Notes under the pieces: model-generated
The model's input: only the letters and a program-made list of their open reading frames with translations
The model's database searches: none
What the model was told of the DNA's origin: nothing
Origin: Spirochaetaceae bacterium
GTDB lineage: Bacteria > Spirochaetota > Spirochaetia > Treponematales > Breznakiellaceae
Direction of reading: 5' to 3'
DNA: 64,000 nt
Assembly (NCBI GenBank): GCA_031283025.1
Contig: JAITCP010000157.1
Coordinates: forward strand, 3,768-67,767
Part shown: piece by piece, positions 43,629 through 51,758 of the stretch
Layout: every line of letters begins with the position of its first letter
How positions within the stretch are numbered: position 1 is the first letter of the stretch
Position numbers and translations under genes: made by a program

Positions 43629-44534
43629 ATGAATTTAAGAAAACCATGCCTTCCGCCGCTTTGGTATCCCGGCGATCCTGACGGAATAGGCAATTTTTTG
43701 AGTGATTATTGCGATGGAGGAGGGAAGGCACGTACCCTTTCCGCCGGGACGGTAATTGCGGCCGTTGCTCCTCATGCGGGGTGGTACTATTCCGGGGCCA
43801 TTGCCGCCCAGGCGGTGGCAGCTCTTTCCGGGCAGGTTGCGGCGGCAGGGCAGGGGAGTGAGCCGGATACGGTAGCCGTTATCGGAGGACACCTGCCCCA
43901 GGGGATGCCGGCCCTTTTTGCCATGGAAGATGCGGCGGATACTCCTTTGGGCCCCATGGAGATAGACGGCGAGATCAGGGACACCCTTTGCACCCGCCTG
44001 CAGGAAACCGGCATCCTCCGGCCAGCCCCTGACCGTTACCAGGATAACACTGTGGAGGTTCTGCTCCCCATGGTCAGATACTTTTTCCCGCAGGCAAAAC
44101 TCCTGTGGATGCGGCTCCCCGCAGACATCTGTTCCTTTGAGGTGGGAAAGCTCCTGGCCCGGACCGCCGCTTCTTTGGGGCGGAAATTCCTGGTTTTAGG
44201 TTCCACCGATTTAACCCACTACGGGCATCATTACGAGTTTATTCCTCATGGTTCCGGTAAAGCGGCCCTGGACTGGGTAAAAAACGTTAACGACCGCCGC
44301 TTTATTGACGCGGCGGAAGCGGGAGACGCCGCCGCAGTGCTGGCCCGTGCCGGGGAAGAACGCTCCGCCTGTTCCGCCGGAGCCGTCCTGGGAGTAATGG
44401 GCTATGCAGCGGAACTCCGGGGCACGCAGTCCGGCAGCAGCGGGAAACTCCTTGCCTACGGAACCAGCGCGGATGCCGGTGATGGGGGCGTGCCCGATTC
44501 TTTTGTCGGTTACGGAGCCTTTGTGTGGATGTAA
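43629..44534 (+). CDS. amrB: MEMO1-family protein (AmmeMemoRadiSam system protein B) (301 aa)
   Basis: MEMO/AmrB fold, related to class III extradiol dioxygenases. Conserved pieces: VAPHAGWYYSG, VIGGHLP, STDLTHYG and CSAGAV, which contain the family's His and Cys pocket residues. The family usually occurs with an AMMECR1-domain protein and a radical SAM enzyme; neither is adjacent here. Biochemical role in bacteria is not settled. Start ATG 43629, 59 bp from the divergent 43569 gene. Confidence 0.85.
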   Translation: MNLRKPCLPPLWYPGDPDGIGNFLSDYCDGGGKARTLSAGTVIAAVAPHAGWYYSGAIAAQAVAALSGQVAAAGQGSEPDTVAVIGGHLPQGMPALFAMEDAADTPLGPMEIDGEIRDTLCTRLQETGILRPAPDRYQDNTVEVLLPMVRYFFPQAKLLWMRLPADICSFEVGKLLARTAASLGRKFLVLGSTDLTHYGHHYEFIPHGSGKAALDWVKNVNDRRFIDAAEAGDAAAVLARAGEERSACSAGAVLGVMGYAAELRGTQSGSSGKLLAYGTSADAGDGGVPDSFVGYGAFVWM

Positions 44535-44590
44535 ACGCACATGGGGATTTCCCTCCACGTGAAGAAAGCGGGGAAATATTCGGATAAGAC

Positions 44591-44748
44591 TTCACGCAGA
44601 GCACGCCAGGGCGCAGGGTACGCAAAGCTAATCCTTTAGTATTTCCTTTGCGATCTCAGCGTCTTTGCGTGAAAAAAATACAGTAGTTCCCTGCGTAAGA
44701 AGACGGGAGTTATTAGAGTTGTTCAAAAACTTCAGTTTTTGAACAACT
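44591..44748. repeat. Intergenic inverted repeat and ACTTCAGT hairpin
   Basis: The 219-bp gap between amrB and pgi (convergent) contains two structures. One is a long imperfect inverted repeat, TTCACGCAGAGCACGC (44591-44606) against GCGTCTTTGCGTGAA (44659-44673), with an inner CGCAAAG/CTTTGCG pair. The other is the perfect 15-bp hairpin AGTTGTTCAAAAACT-tc-AGTTTTTGAACAACT (44717-44748) next to the pgi stop. Confidence 0.75.
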
Positions 44749-44753
44749 TCCTA

Positions 44754-46340
44754 TTAAAACTGCACCCCCAATAATTCGCTGTACGCGTCCAGAGCGCCGT
44801 CGCCGGAAGTGCCTGCCAGGACTTTTTTGGTAAGCATCTTTCCCAACTGCACGCCTTCCTGATCAAAGCTGTTAAGGTTCCACACAAAGCCCTGGAACAT
44901 CACCTTGTTTTCATAGTGGGCCAAAAGGCTCCCCAGGGCTGCGGGAGTGAGCTGTTTTCCGTGGATAAGGCTTGAGGGGCGGCCCCCGGGGAACAACTTG
45001 TTTTTGTCGCTGTCGTCCTTTCCTTTGGCAAAGGCGACGATCTGGGCGGCAAGGTTGGCTTTAAGTTTGGTCTGGCTTACCGAACCGTCTACTTCAACGT
45101 CGTCGTCCCGCTGGCTGTTGGTAAAACCGGCAAACTGCAAGGGGATAATGTCCGTCCCCTGGTGAAGAAGCTGGTAGAACGAATGCTGCCCGTTGGTGCC
45201 CGGTTCGCCGAAAACCGCCGGCCCTGTGGCATAGGCCAGTTCAGCGCCGGAACGGTTGACCCGCTTGCCGTTGGATTCCATGTCCAACTGCTGTAGATGG
45301 GCGGGGAAGCGGGAAAGAGCCTGGCTGTAGGGAAGCACCGCCGTAGCCGGGTACCCTAAAAAGTTCCGCTCCCAAACGCCAAGCAGCGCGTCCAGCAGCG
45401 CCGCATTTTTCCGTATGTCCTTTTCCAGGGCGCATATATCCGCCTCATGAGCGCCGGAAAGGAATTCGGCAAATACGGCGGGGCCAAAGGCCAGGGAAAG
45501 GATCACCCCCCCTACTGCGGAGGTGGAGGAATAGCGGCCTCCGATAAAATCGTCTATATAAAAAGAATCCAAATAGGCCGGATTGCGGGCAAGGGGGCTG
45601 GTTTCACTGGTTACCGCCGCCATGTGTTTACCCGGATCAAGGCCCGCCTTTGCCAGTTTGTCTTTTACAAAAAGTTCGTTGGCCAGGGTTTCCTGGGTTG
45701 TGCCGCTTTTGGACACAAGAACAAAAACCGTTTCCGCCAAATCAAGCGAACCAACAACGGCGGAAGCGTCATCGGGATCAACGTTGGATATAAAGTAAGC
45801 GTTGAGCTTTTTGTGCCCGTTTTTGGCCGCCCAATTATCCAGGGCAATGTACATGGCCCGCGGGCCCAGATCCGACCCGCCTATGCCGATCTGCACGGCG
45901 TTTTTGAAAGGTTTGCCGGAAGCGCCGCGGACTTGTCCCGCACGCACCGCCTCAGCAAAAGCGGAAAACCGGCCCAATTCGTTCGTGTAAAATTCCCCCA
46001 AATTCCGCCCTTCGTGGATCACCGGCTTGCCCGATTGCCCCCGCAGCAGATGGTGGAGAACACGGCGCTTCTCTCCGGTGTTCATCACTTCCCCATCCAA
46101 AAGGGCCTGGTACTTAAGTATTAGTTCCTGTTCGTCCGCCAGGGATTGGAGGGCCGCCAGCGCCGGTTCGTCCGCCGCCTTGGCCGCCCAGTTGTAGGAA
46201 AGGCCGGCAGCCATGGGAACGGTACAGGCCTTTACCCGATCCGCGGTAAGCGCCGCGGCAAAATCAAAATGCTTCCCCGCCGGAGCAAGGGATTGCAGCG
46301 TTTTCCACGCGGCGGTTTTATCAAAATCGGTATAGTTCAT
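44754..46340 (-). CDS. pgi: Glucose-6-phosphate isomerase (528 aa)
   Basis: Interconverts glucose-6-phosphate and fructose-6-phosphate in the cytoplasm. Full-length long-type enzyme with family blocks IGIGGSDLGPRAMYIALDNW, VSKSGTTQETLANE, GGRYSSTSAVGG (sugar-phosphate site), GEPGTNGQHSFYQLLHQG and FVWNLNSFDQEGVQLGK. Start ATG 46340. Monocistronic, with a hairpin immediately after the stop. Confidence 0.95.
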   Translation of the reverse strand: MNYTDFDKTAAWKTLQSLAPAGKHFDFAAALTADRVKACTVPMAAGLSYNWAAKAADEPALAALQSLADEQELILKYQALLDGEVMNTGEKRRVLHHLLRGQSGKPVIHEGRNLGEFYTNELGRFSAFAEAVRAGQVRGASGKPFKNAVQIGIGGSDLGPRAMYIALDNWAAKNGHKKLNAYFISNVDPDDASAVVGSLDLAETVFVLVSKSGTTQETLANELFVKDKLAKAGLDPGKHMAAVTSETSPLARNPAYLDSFYIDDFIGGRYSSTSAVGGVILSLAFGPAVFAEFLSGAHEADICALEKDIRKNAALLDALLGVWERNFLGYPATAVLPYSQALSRFPAHLQQLDMESNGKRVNRSGAELAYATGPAVFGEPGTNGQHSFYQLLHQGTDIIPLQFAGFTNSQRDDDVEVDGSVSQTKLKANLAAQIVAFAKGKDDSDKNKLFPGGRPSSLIHGKQLTPAALGSLLAHYENKVMFQGFVWNLNSFDQEGVQLGKMLTKKVLAGTSGDGALDAYSELLGVQF

Positions 46341-46390
46341 GGATAAAAGTATACCGTAAAAGAGAAAAAGCCGCTATAAGGCATTTTGTC

Positions 46391-47023
46391 CTAGAAAGCT
46401 ACGCCAAGCCTAAAACCAAAACGGAGTAATTTTACTCCCAGACACCAGCCAACAAAGTTACTCGAAATTATGTCCATTTTGTCAAAGGGAATATCAGAGT
46501 ATAGAGGCCATGCAAAGTCCAGGGTTGGTTCCATGACAAACGCAACCCGGCCGCTTCCATACACCATTTTATTTCCGGCGCCGATATATAAGCCAAATGT
46601 ATTTAGACTATCGCTGCCGCTAAAATCAGCGCCGGAATAATTCATTGAAGCAGAGACTCCGAATTGGTGAAAAAACAGGCCGCCGTTCAGGAAGAATCCT
46701 TTTACATATTCTTGTGAAGGATACCAGCGTCCTTCAAGACTGAAACGGAGGAAATGAATATCATAATTGCTGCTATCGCTGCTCGTATCAAACCATTTTG
46801 TGGGGTCAAACTTAAAAAAGTAAAAACTGGTTTTTACTGAAGCCATACTAACCGGGGCATACTCTAACCCTGCATCAATGCCGACGCCTCTGAGTAATAG
46901 CCCGCCTATAAAGGGAAAAGGATTAAAGGTAACCGCCATTTTTTGTTCTCCATCCCATTCTGCTTGGGCAAAAACCGGGGCGGCTATAATGAAAACCGCC
47001 AAAAATACAAGAATCTTTTTCAT
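46391..47023 (-). CDS. Small outer-membrane-like protein (210 aa)
   Basis: Clean signal peptide MKKILVFLAVFIIAAPVFA-Q, then amphipathic beta strands (FLRFSLEGRWYPSQEY, GLYIGAGNKMVYG) and a terminal strand KLLRFGFRLGVAF ending in Phe, as expected for an 8-stranded outer-membrane barrel. Start 47023 has GGAG upstream; the longer reading to 47059 adds a non-conserved leader. No function assigned. Confidence 0.7.
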   Translation of the reverse strand: MKKILVFLAVFIIAAPVFAQAEWDGEQKMAVTFNPFPFIGGLLLRGVGIDAGLEYAPVSMASVKTSFYFFKFDPTKWFDTSSDSSNYDIHFLRFSLEGRWYPSQEYVKGFFLNGGLFFHQFGVSASMNYSGADFSGSDSLNTFGLYIGAGNKMVYGSGRVAFVMEPTLDFAWPLYSDIPFDKMDIISSNFVGWCLGVKLLRFGFRLGVAF

Positions 47024-47052
47024 ACAGTAACTCCTATAGACTATAAATTTAG

Positions 47053-47167
47053 GGAACATCTAAAAACCGGTTGTTTTTAGATGTTCCTTTGCAGCTTCTC
47101 GCCCTTTGGGCTGCGAAACGTGCGTTTTTCAGCGGTAAATCTCTAAAAACTGAAGTTTTTAGAGATT
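47053..47167. repeat. Two hairpin elements
   Basis: GGAACATCTAAAAA / TTTTTAGATGTTCC around the apex CCGGTTG (47053-47087), and AATCTCTAAAAACT-ga-AGTTTTTAGAGATT (47138-47167, perfect 14 bp). Both lie in the 180-bp gap between two minus-strand genes, so they could end transcription of the flagellar operon. Confidence 0.8.
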
Positions 47168-47203
47168 CCCTTTACATATTTTTATGGAAAAAATCAATCC
47201 TGT

Positions 47204-49936
47204 CTATATAAGGTTGTGCTCTTTGGCGGCGGAGGATAGTACGTTGTTCCAGCGGTTCAGGGAAAGAAATGCCCGCTTGGTTTCGTTGTCATCAATCCGG
47301 CTGGCCCGTTTTTGGAGCCGCTTAAAGGCGATGCTTATGGCGGTATTCATATCAACTTCAGGGGCCCCGGTATCTTTTAAGAAACGGTAATACGCAAAAA
47401 AATAAAAAGCGTCGTTGGGGTCCATCTCTGAAAGTTCATCCCGCATTATTTGTTCCAGTTCCCGAATAGCCCCTTCCCGGTCATAATTTACCTTGCCGGA
47501 AATATGGCGGCACATTGCCAGGGTCCGGAAAGTGTGGATCATCCTGTATTGAAAATTCTCCGGAGAAAAGAGCAGCAGTTCGCATTGGGAAAAACCGCTG
47601 GACCAGTCGGGCTGTTCAATCAGAATAAACTTTTGTTCCTGTCTGGATTTTCCAAAGTATGCGCCCGAAAGTTCCATTACTTTTCTATATTCACAGGAAA
47701 GGAAAGCCGCTTCTATTTCAAAGAGCTCCGCGTCCGGGCCGCTGGATTTCTTGGACACGGCCTTGCCCATATAACTTCCGGCGCGGTATATCCATGCGGC
47801 AAGGGTTTGCTTGAACTCTTTTGTTTCCGGCCCTAAGGGATTTTTTTCCAGTTTTGTAAAAATATCCAGCGCTTTTTCATAGCCGCCGGTTTCAAAACAC
47901 AGCCGCCCTTCCAGAAAACGGCTTTTGTCAACCCAGCCTGGAGACACTGCCGCCAGGGACGCTTCCTGCGCCTGAACGGCAAGCTGCTTTGCTTTGGAAA
48001 TATTGCCAAAAACAAAATGTACCACCGCCGCATAATAGGCGGCTATTCCCAATTCGCCGTATTCGCCGGATTTTTCCGCATCTTCCATGGAAAAACCAAA
48101 ATAATCAATGGCCTCCGGCAGACGGCGGCCCGTATATTCAACAAGGGAAAAAAGACGGTAAATCCGGGCCAGACCGCAGCCCTGGTTTTCATTCTGAGCC
48201 ATAAGCATTGCCTTTTTTACCGATTCCAGCGCGGGGCCGCGTTTGGCAATGCCCAAATAGTAAGCGGCTGCATTGGTAAAGATTCTGACCTTAAATGCGG
48301 CGGGAATTGAAGCGGGGGAGGATGGTACGTTTAATTTGCCCGAAAGAGACTGTTCCAATTCCGCCGCAGGGATATTTATATTGAGGCTGTTATTGTCGTT
48401 TTTATTGAGGTTCTTGTCCCCATTGTGAAGGATAGTCTGAATTTTCAGGATGCCAAGGAGTATTTCTTCCCACTCTTTACCGACTACAGCGGCAAAGTTG
48501 CCATTTTCAATGGCGTTTTCAATTTCGCTGTGGTTTTCATTTGCCATTTCGGAAGACAGCGCGTCCAGAATAAGATTTCCGTTTTCTGTTCCGCCCAGTC
48601 TTGAAAGAGCTTCCAGCAGTCCAAAACACGGCCTAAGCATCCCTTCAGCCACCCATGCAAGGAGCCGGTTTTTAACGACAGTCCGAATAGCCGCCGCGGT
48701 GTTTCCCAGGATTTTCTCCGCCTGCGGAATAAAGTGCGGATCCTTCAATTCAGTCGGGGTAAAAAGGGCAAGCGATTTTTCTATTACGGCGGGATTTTTT
48801 CCGTCTTCTTCCAGCAGTTGGGGAAGAAGGAACGCGGGAAAGTACCGGCAATAGAGTGCGCAGCAGTATGCTATTTCCCACACGGGCAGGGGGAGCGCCG
48901 GCGGGGCTGTATTTTCTATACTTTCCGTCGCAAATTTAACAATCCGGGGAAAAAGCTCATCCCATTTTTTTATTCCCTCCGTATTTTTAGCTGTACCGTA
49001 GACTGCTATCCGTGCCCGCTGGGGAAGGGAGCAGTACATATTTTTAATGATTTGAGAGGAGAGGGAATGGGCAAATTGGGTGTTCTCCAGAATCATATAA
49101 GGTTTGCAGCCCCTTTGCTCCGCCGCAAGCCGGTATGTTTCCAGAAGCAGGGAAAAAAAGATCGTTCCCTGCTTGATGGTAAATTCCGGCAGTTCCGTCC
49201 GCAGCCGTTCACTAAAAAGAATATCCCTTAACCGGATAAGTTCTGCATACTTTTCATTCTTTGCCAGATTGTCCTGTATTTCCGGCGTTAGCGCGTCTGT
49301 CAAACACCTGACAGCATTTTCCTGGAGGTTAAACCGGATTATCAGCGGGGGAAAGCCCTGCGCTATTTCCCGGCAGTACTGCACAATTCCTTCCTGATCG
49401 TCCTGGTATCCGGGCCCTATAATAAGCGTATTGCCCTTGCTGCTCTGCCTTAAATACCGGTATATTTTTTCAGACCCTGTTGTTTCCCGTTCCGTTGTCC
49501 CGGTTCCCCGTATTGTCCGGATTTGGGCATAATCGTCAATAAGGGAATTTTCAAAATCAATAAAGGATTCAAGCATTTTCCGCAATTTTGAATCGCACCA
49601 GATGCCTGTTCCCTGGCGGTGGGAGGGAAGGAAGCGGATCAAGTCCGTGAATTGTTCCTCCGGTATTTCCCCGCCTAAAATGCAAGTCTGGCCGTACAAT
49701 TCAGAAGAAACCTTGTCCAGCGTATTTTTGATTGATTCCACCAGAGAAAGTATATCCATGGCAAAACCTGTTGTTTTGCCGGAGAAAACCGCGGTGATAA
49801 GTTTATGTTCTATCCGAACCGTTCCCCCAAAGGATTTTACTGTATCGGCAATGGTTTTTTCCAATCCCTGGATTAACTCATTTCTAGTCCTTCTGAGCTG
49901 GGACTGGAACCGCAGGGAAAAAATCAGTTGAATCAT
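47204..49936 (-). CDS. Large STAND/TPR-like protein in the flagellar operon (910 aa)
   Basis: Residues ~1-115 recall a degenerate class III nucleotide-cyclase-like domain (TRNELIQGLEKTIADTV, VRIEHKLITAVFSG). At ~168-182 is TLIIGPGYQDDQEG, placed like a P-loop but lacking the GKT residues, and a helical region of AAA/STAND type follows. The C-terminal half contains TPR-like helical repeats (AYYAAVVHFVFGNISKAKQL, GGYEKALDIFTKLEKNP). No signal or TM. Its ATG overlaps the motB stop by one base (TAATG), so it is made together with the motor proteins. Function unknown. Confidence 0.65.
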   Translation of the reverse strand: MIQLIFSLRFQSQLRRTRNELIQGLEKTIADTVKSFGGTVRIEHKLITAVFSGKTTGFAMDILSLVESIKNTLDKVSSELYGQTCILGGEIPEEQFTDLIRFLPSHRQGTGIWCDSKLRKMLESFIDFENSLIDDYAQIRTIRGTGTTERETTGSEKIYRYLRQSSKGNTLIIGPGYQDDQEGIVQYCREIAQGFPPLIIRFNLQENAVRCLTDALTPEIQDNLAKNEKYAELIRLRDILFSERLRTELPEFTIKQGTIFFSLLLETYRLAAEQRGCKPYMILENTQFAHSLSSQIIKNMYCSLPQRARIAVYGTAKNTEGIKKWDELFPRIVKFATESIENTAPPALPLPVWEIAYCCALYCRYFPAFLLPQLLEEDGKNPAVIEKSLALFTPTELKDPHFIPQAEKILGNTAAAIRTVVKNRLLAWVAEGMLRPCFGLLEALSRLGGTENGNLILDALSSEMANENHSEIENAIENGNFAAVVGKEWEEILLGILKIQTILHNGDKNLNKNDNNSLNINIPAAELEQSLSGKLNVPSSPASIPAAFKVRIFTNAAAYYLGIAKRGPALESVKKAMLMAQNENQGCGLARIYRLFSLVEYTGRRLPEAIDYFGFSMEDAEKSGEYGELGIAAYYAAVVHFVFGNISKAKQLAVQAQEASLAAVSPGWVDKSRFLEGRLCFETGGYEKALDIFTKLEKNPLGPETKEFKQTLAAWIYRAGSYMGKAVSKKSSGPDAELFEIEAAFLSCEYRKVMELSGAYFGKSRQEQKFILIEQPDWSSGFSQCELLLFSPENFQYRMIHTFRTLAMCRHISGKVNYDREGAIRELEQIMRDELSEMDPNDAFYFFAYYRFLKDTGAPEVDMNTAISIAFKRLQKRASRIDDNETKRAFLSLNRWNNVLSSAAKEHNLI

Positions 49937-50661
49937 TATAAATGGGCATTGTCCAGGATCACAATGTCTACCCGGCGGTTATTGGCCCGGCCCTCGGCGG
50001 TATCGTCCCGGCTGATAGGCATGGTGGCGGCAAAACCTGCGACCTGGAAGCGGGTTTCGTCCACCCCAATGTCGGCAAGATAGTGAAGCACCGCAAGGGA
50101 TCGGGCAACGGAAAGTTCCCAGTTGGAAGGCCATTGGGCGGGGTCTGTGTCGGTCTGGTCTGTGTGGCCTTCTATACGGAACCTGCGTCCTGCCAGGTCC
50201 TGTGAATTGAGGAGGGATCCAAGCCGGAGCAGAATGTTCCGGCTGTCTTCATAATTAATGTCAGCGCTGGCGGCGTCAAAAAATAAATCCGACGCCAGGC
50301 TGATCACTATTCCGCGTTCATCGTGGGTAATCTTGATTTTGCTGGATTTTATTTCCGGCGTAAAAAGACTCATGGCCCGCTTGGCCGCAGTCCCCAGATT
50401 GCGGCCCCGATCCATGGAGGGCAGTGACATGATCGTGTTTCCCATGTCGGCGCTTTTGCCGGGGGAAATAGTGTTCCCTCCGGTAGACGCGCCCATGCCT
50501 ATGGCGTTAAAGGCGGAAATCATCTGCTGAAGCTGTATGGGATCGGAATCGTCCGGGTTAAAGAGGGCGACAAAGAAGCAGAGCATGAGGGTAACCATGT
50601 CCGAATAGGTTACAAGCCATTCGCTTGACGCTCCCTTAATTTCCTTCTTTTTTTTTGCCAT
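49936..50661 (-). CDS. motB: Flagellar motor stator protein MotB (241 aa)
   Basis: Stator subunit that anchors to peptidoglycan and conducts ions with MotA. One N-terminal TM (~19-35) carries the essential Asp D21 in TYSDMVTLML. An OmpA-like peptidoglycan-binding domain occupies the C-terminal ~130 residues (FRIEGHTDQTDTDP, WELSVARSLAVLHYL, ANNRRVDIVI). It drives rotation of periplasmic flagella. Eight bp after motA and translationally coupled to the 910-aa gene. Confidence 0.95.
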   Translation of the reverse strand: MAKKKKEIKGASSEWLVTYSDMVTLMLCFFVALFNPDDSDPIQLQQMISAFNAIGMGASTGGNTISPGKSADMGNTIMSLPSMDRGRNLGTAAKRAMSLFTPEIKSSKIKITHDERGIVISLASDLFFDAASADINYEDSRNILLRLGSLLNSQDLAGRRFRIEGHTDQTDTDPAQWPSNWELSVARSLAVLHYLADIGVDETRFQVAGFAATMPISRDDTAEGRANNRRVDIVILDNAHL

Positions 50662-50669
50662 CTTTGCTT

Positions 50670-51452
50670 CTAATCCTTCAATACTTCCGCTTCTACAGCT
50701 TTGCGATCCGCCGGGTCCAGATAGGAGAGAAGCTTCATTGCCAGAATCCGGGGGTTATCCCCGGCCTGAATGGAAAGAACGCCTTCTATCTGCATTTCCT
50801 TTACCAGGGTTTCCGCGTCATCCTTGCTTTTTAATTTTCCTGCCACGGGGATCAACAGCAGGTTAGCCATCATTGATCCGTACAGGGTGGTGATAAGGGC
50901 TACCGCCATGTTGGGCCCCAGGGCGCTTTTGTCTTCCAGGTTTTTTAACATACCAATAAGCCCGATAACCGTTCCCAGCATCCCAAGGCCCGGCGCCAGC
51001 CCCGCCCACATATTAACGGCTCCGATTTTTGCCGCATGACGGTCCTGTATCTGGCTTAGCTCGTTTTCCATAAGTGTGCGTATTACTTCCGCATCCGTGC
51101 CGTCCACAACCAGCCGCAGGCCTTTTTTCATAAATTCATCGTCAAGGTCTTCCAGTTCTTCTTCCAGGGCAAGAAGCCCTTCCCGGCGGGCTTTTTCCGA
51201 CATTCCCATAAGTTTGGTTATAATTCCCTTTTCATCAAAGGTGGTTATCTTCATGGCCAGCCCTATGATGCTAAAAATACTCAGAGCGCCGGATATGCTG
51301 CTAAAGGTAAAAAGGGCAAACCAGGAACCCAGGACGACTATCAATACTGACGGAATATCCACAAAGGTGAGAAGGCCGGAACCTCCGACGACAATACCGA
51401 GTCCAACCATGCCAAAACAGCCGGCCAGGCCGATTATGGTTCCTATATCCAT
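50670..51452 (-). CDS. motA: Flagellar motor stator protein MotA (260 aa)
   Basis: Four-TM stator subunit: two N-terminal TMs, a cytoplasmic loop with charged residues for rotor contact (EKARREGLLALEEELEDLDD), then TM3-4 with the conserved GLAPGLGMLGTVIGLIGML and MMANLLLIPVAGKLK. Starts 5 bp after flbD. Confidence 0.95.
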   Translation of the reverse strand: MDIGTIIGLAGCFGMVGLGIVVGGSGLLTFVDIPSVLIVVLGSWFALFTFSSISGALSIFSIIGLAMKITTFDEKGIITKLMGMSEKARREGLLALEEELEDLDDEFMKKGLRLVVDGTDAEVIRTLMENELSQIQDRHAAKIGAVNMWAGLAPGLGMLGTVIGLIGMLKNLEDKSALGPNMAVALITTLYGSMMANLLLIPVAGKLKSKDDAETLVKEMQIEGVLSIQAGDNPRILAMKLLSYLDPADRKAVEAEVLKD

Positions 51453-51457
51453 GCTAC

Positions 51458-51655
51458 CTACTCCTCATTCTTAAAGGCCCCTATCTGCTTACGGTACTCC
51501 ACAATACGCCTTATTATTTCCTCAACGTTTTCACGGACTACAACATATTTTCCTGACAGCATCAACAGGGTAGTATCAGGATGCACCTCTATGGATTCAA
51601 TTTGATGGGGATTGATAAAGTATTCTTTTTCATTCAGTCTGGTTACTTTAATCAT
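51458..51655 (-). CDS. flbD: Flagellar protein FlbD (SwrD family) (65 aa)
   Basis: Small protein MIKVTRLNEKEYFINPHQIE with the conserved LMLSGKYVVVRENVEEII core. Family members sit between flgE and motA in spirochetes and raise motor power in Bacillus (SwrD). Cytoplasmic, no signal. Confidence 0.92.
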   Translation of the reverse strand: MIKVTRLNEKEYFINPHQIESIEVHPDTTLLMLSGKYVVVRENVEEIIRRIVEYRKQIGAFKNEE

Positions 51656-51661
51656 AAAGCT

Positions 51662-51755
51662 CTAAACCCCCTTTGTAAAGGCCCTTTGTAAAGGGGAGGC
51701 CCGATGAACCGTTGATTAACTTAATGTTAGTCATCGGTTCACCGGAACATAAAGG
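51662..51755 (-). promoter_or_regulatory. Structured flgE-flbD intergenic leader
   Basis: This 103-bp gap contains CCTTTGTAAAGG-type self-complementary repeats (CCCTTTGTAAAGG occurs twice in overlapping form) and a stem with CCGATGA / TCATCGG arms. It may terminate or attenuate transcription between flgE and flbD-motA-motB. Activity not established. Confidence 0.4.
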
Positions 51756-51758
51756 TTA

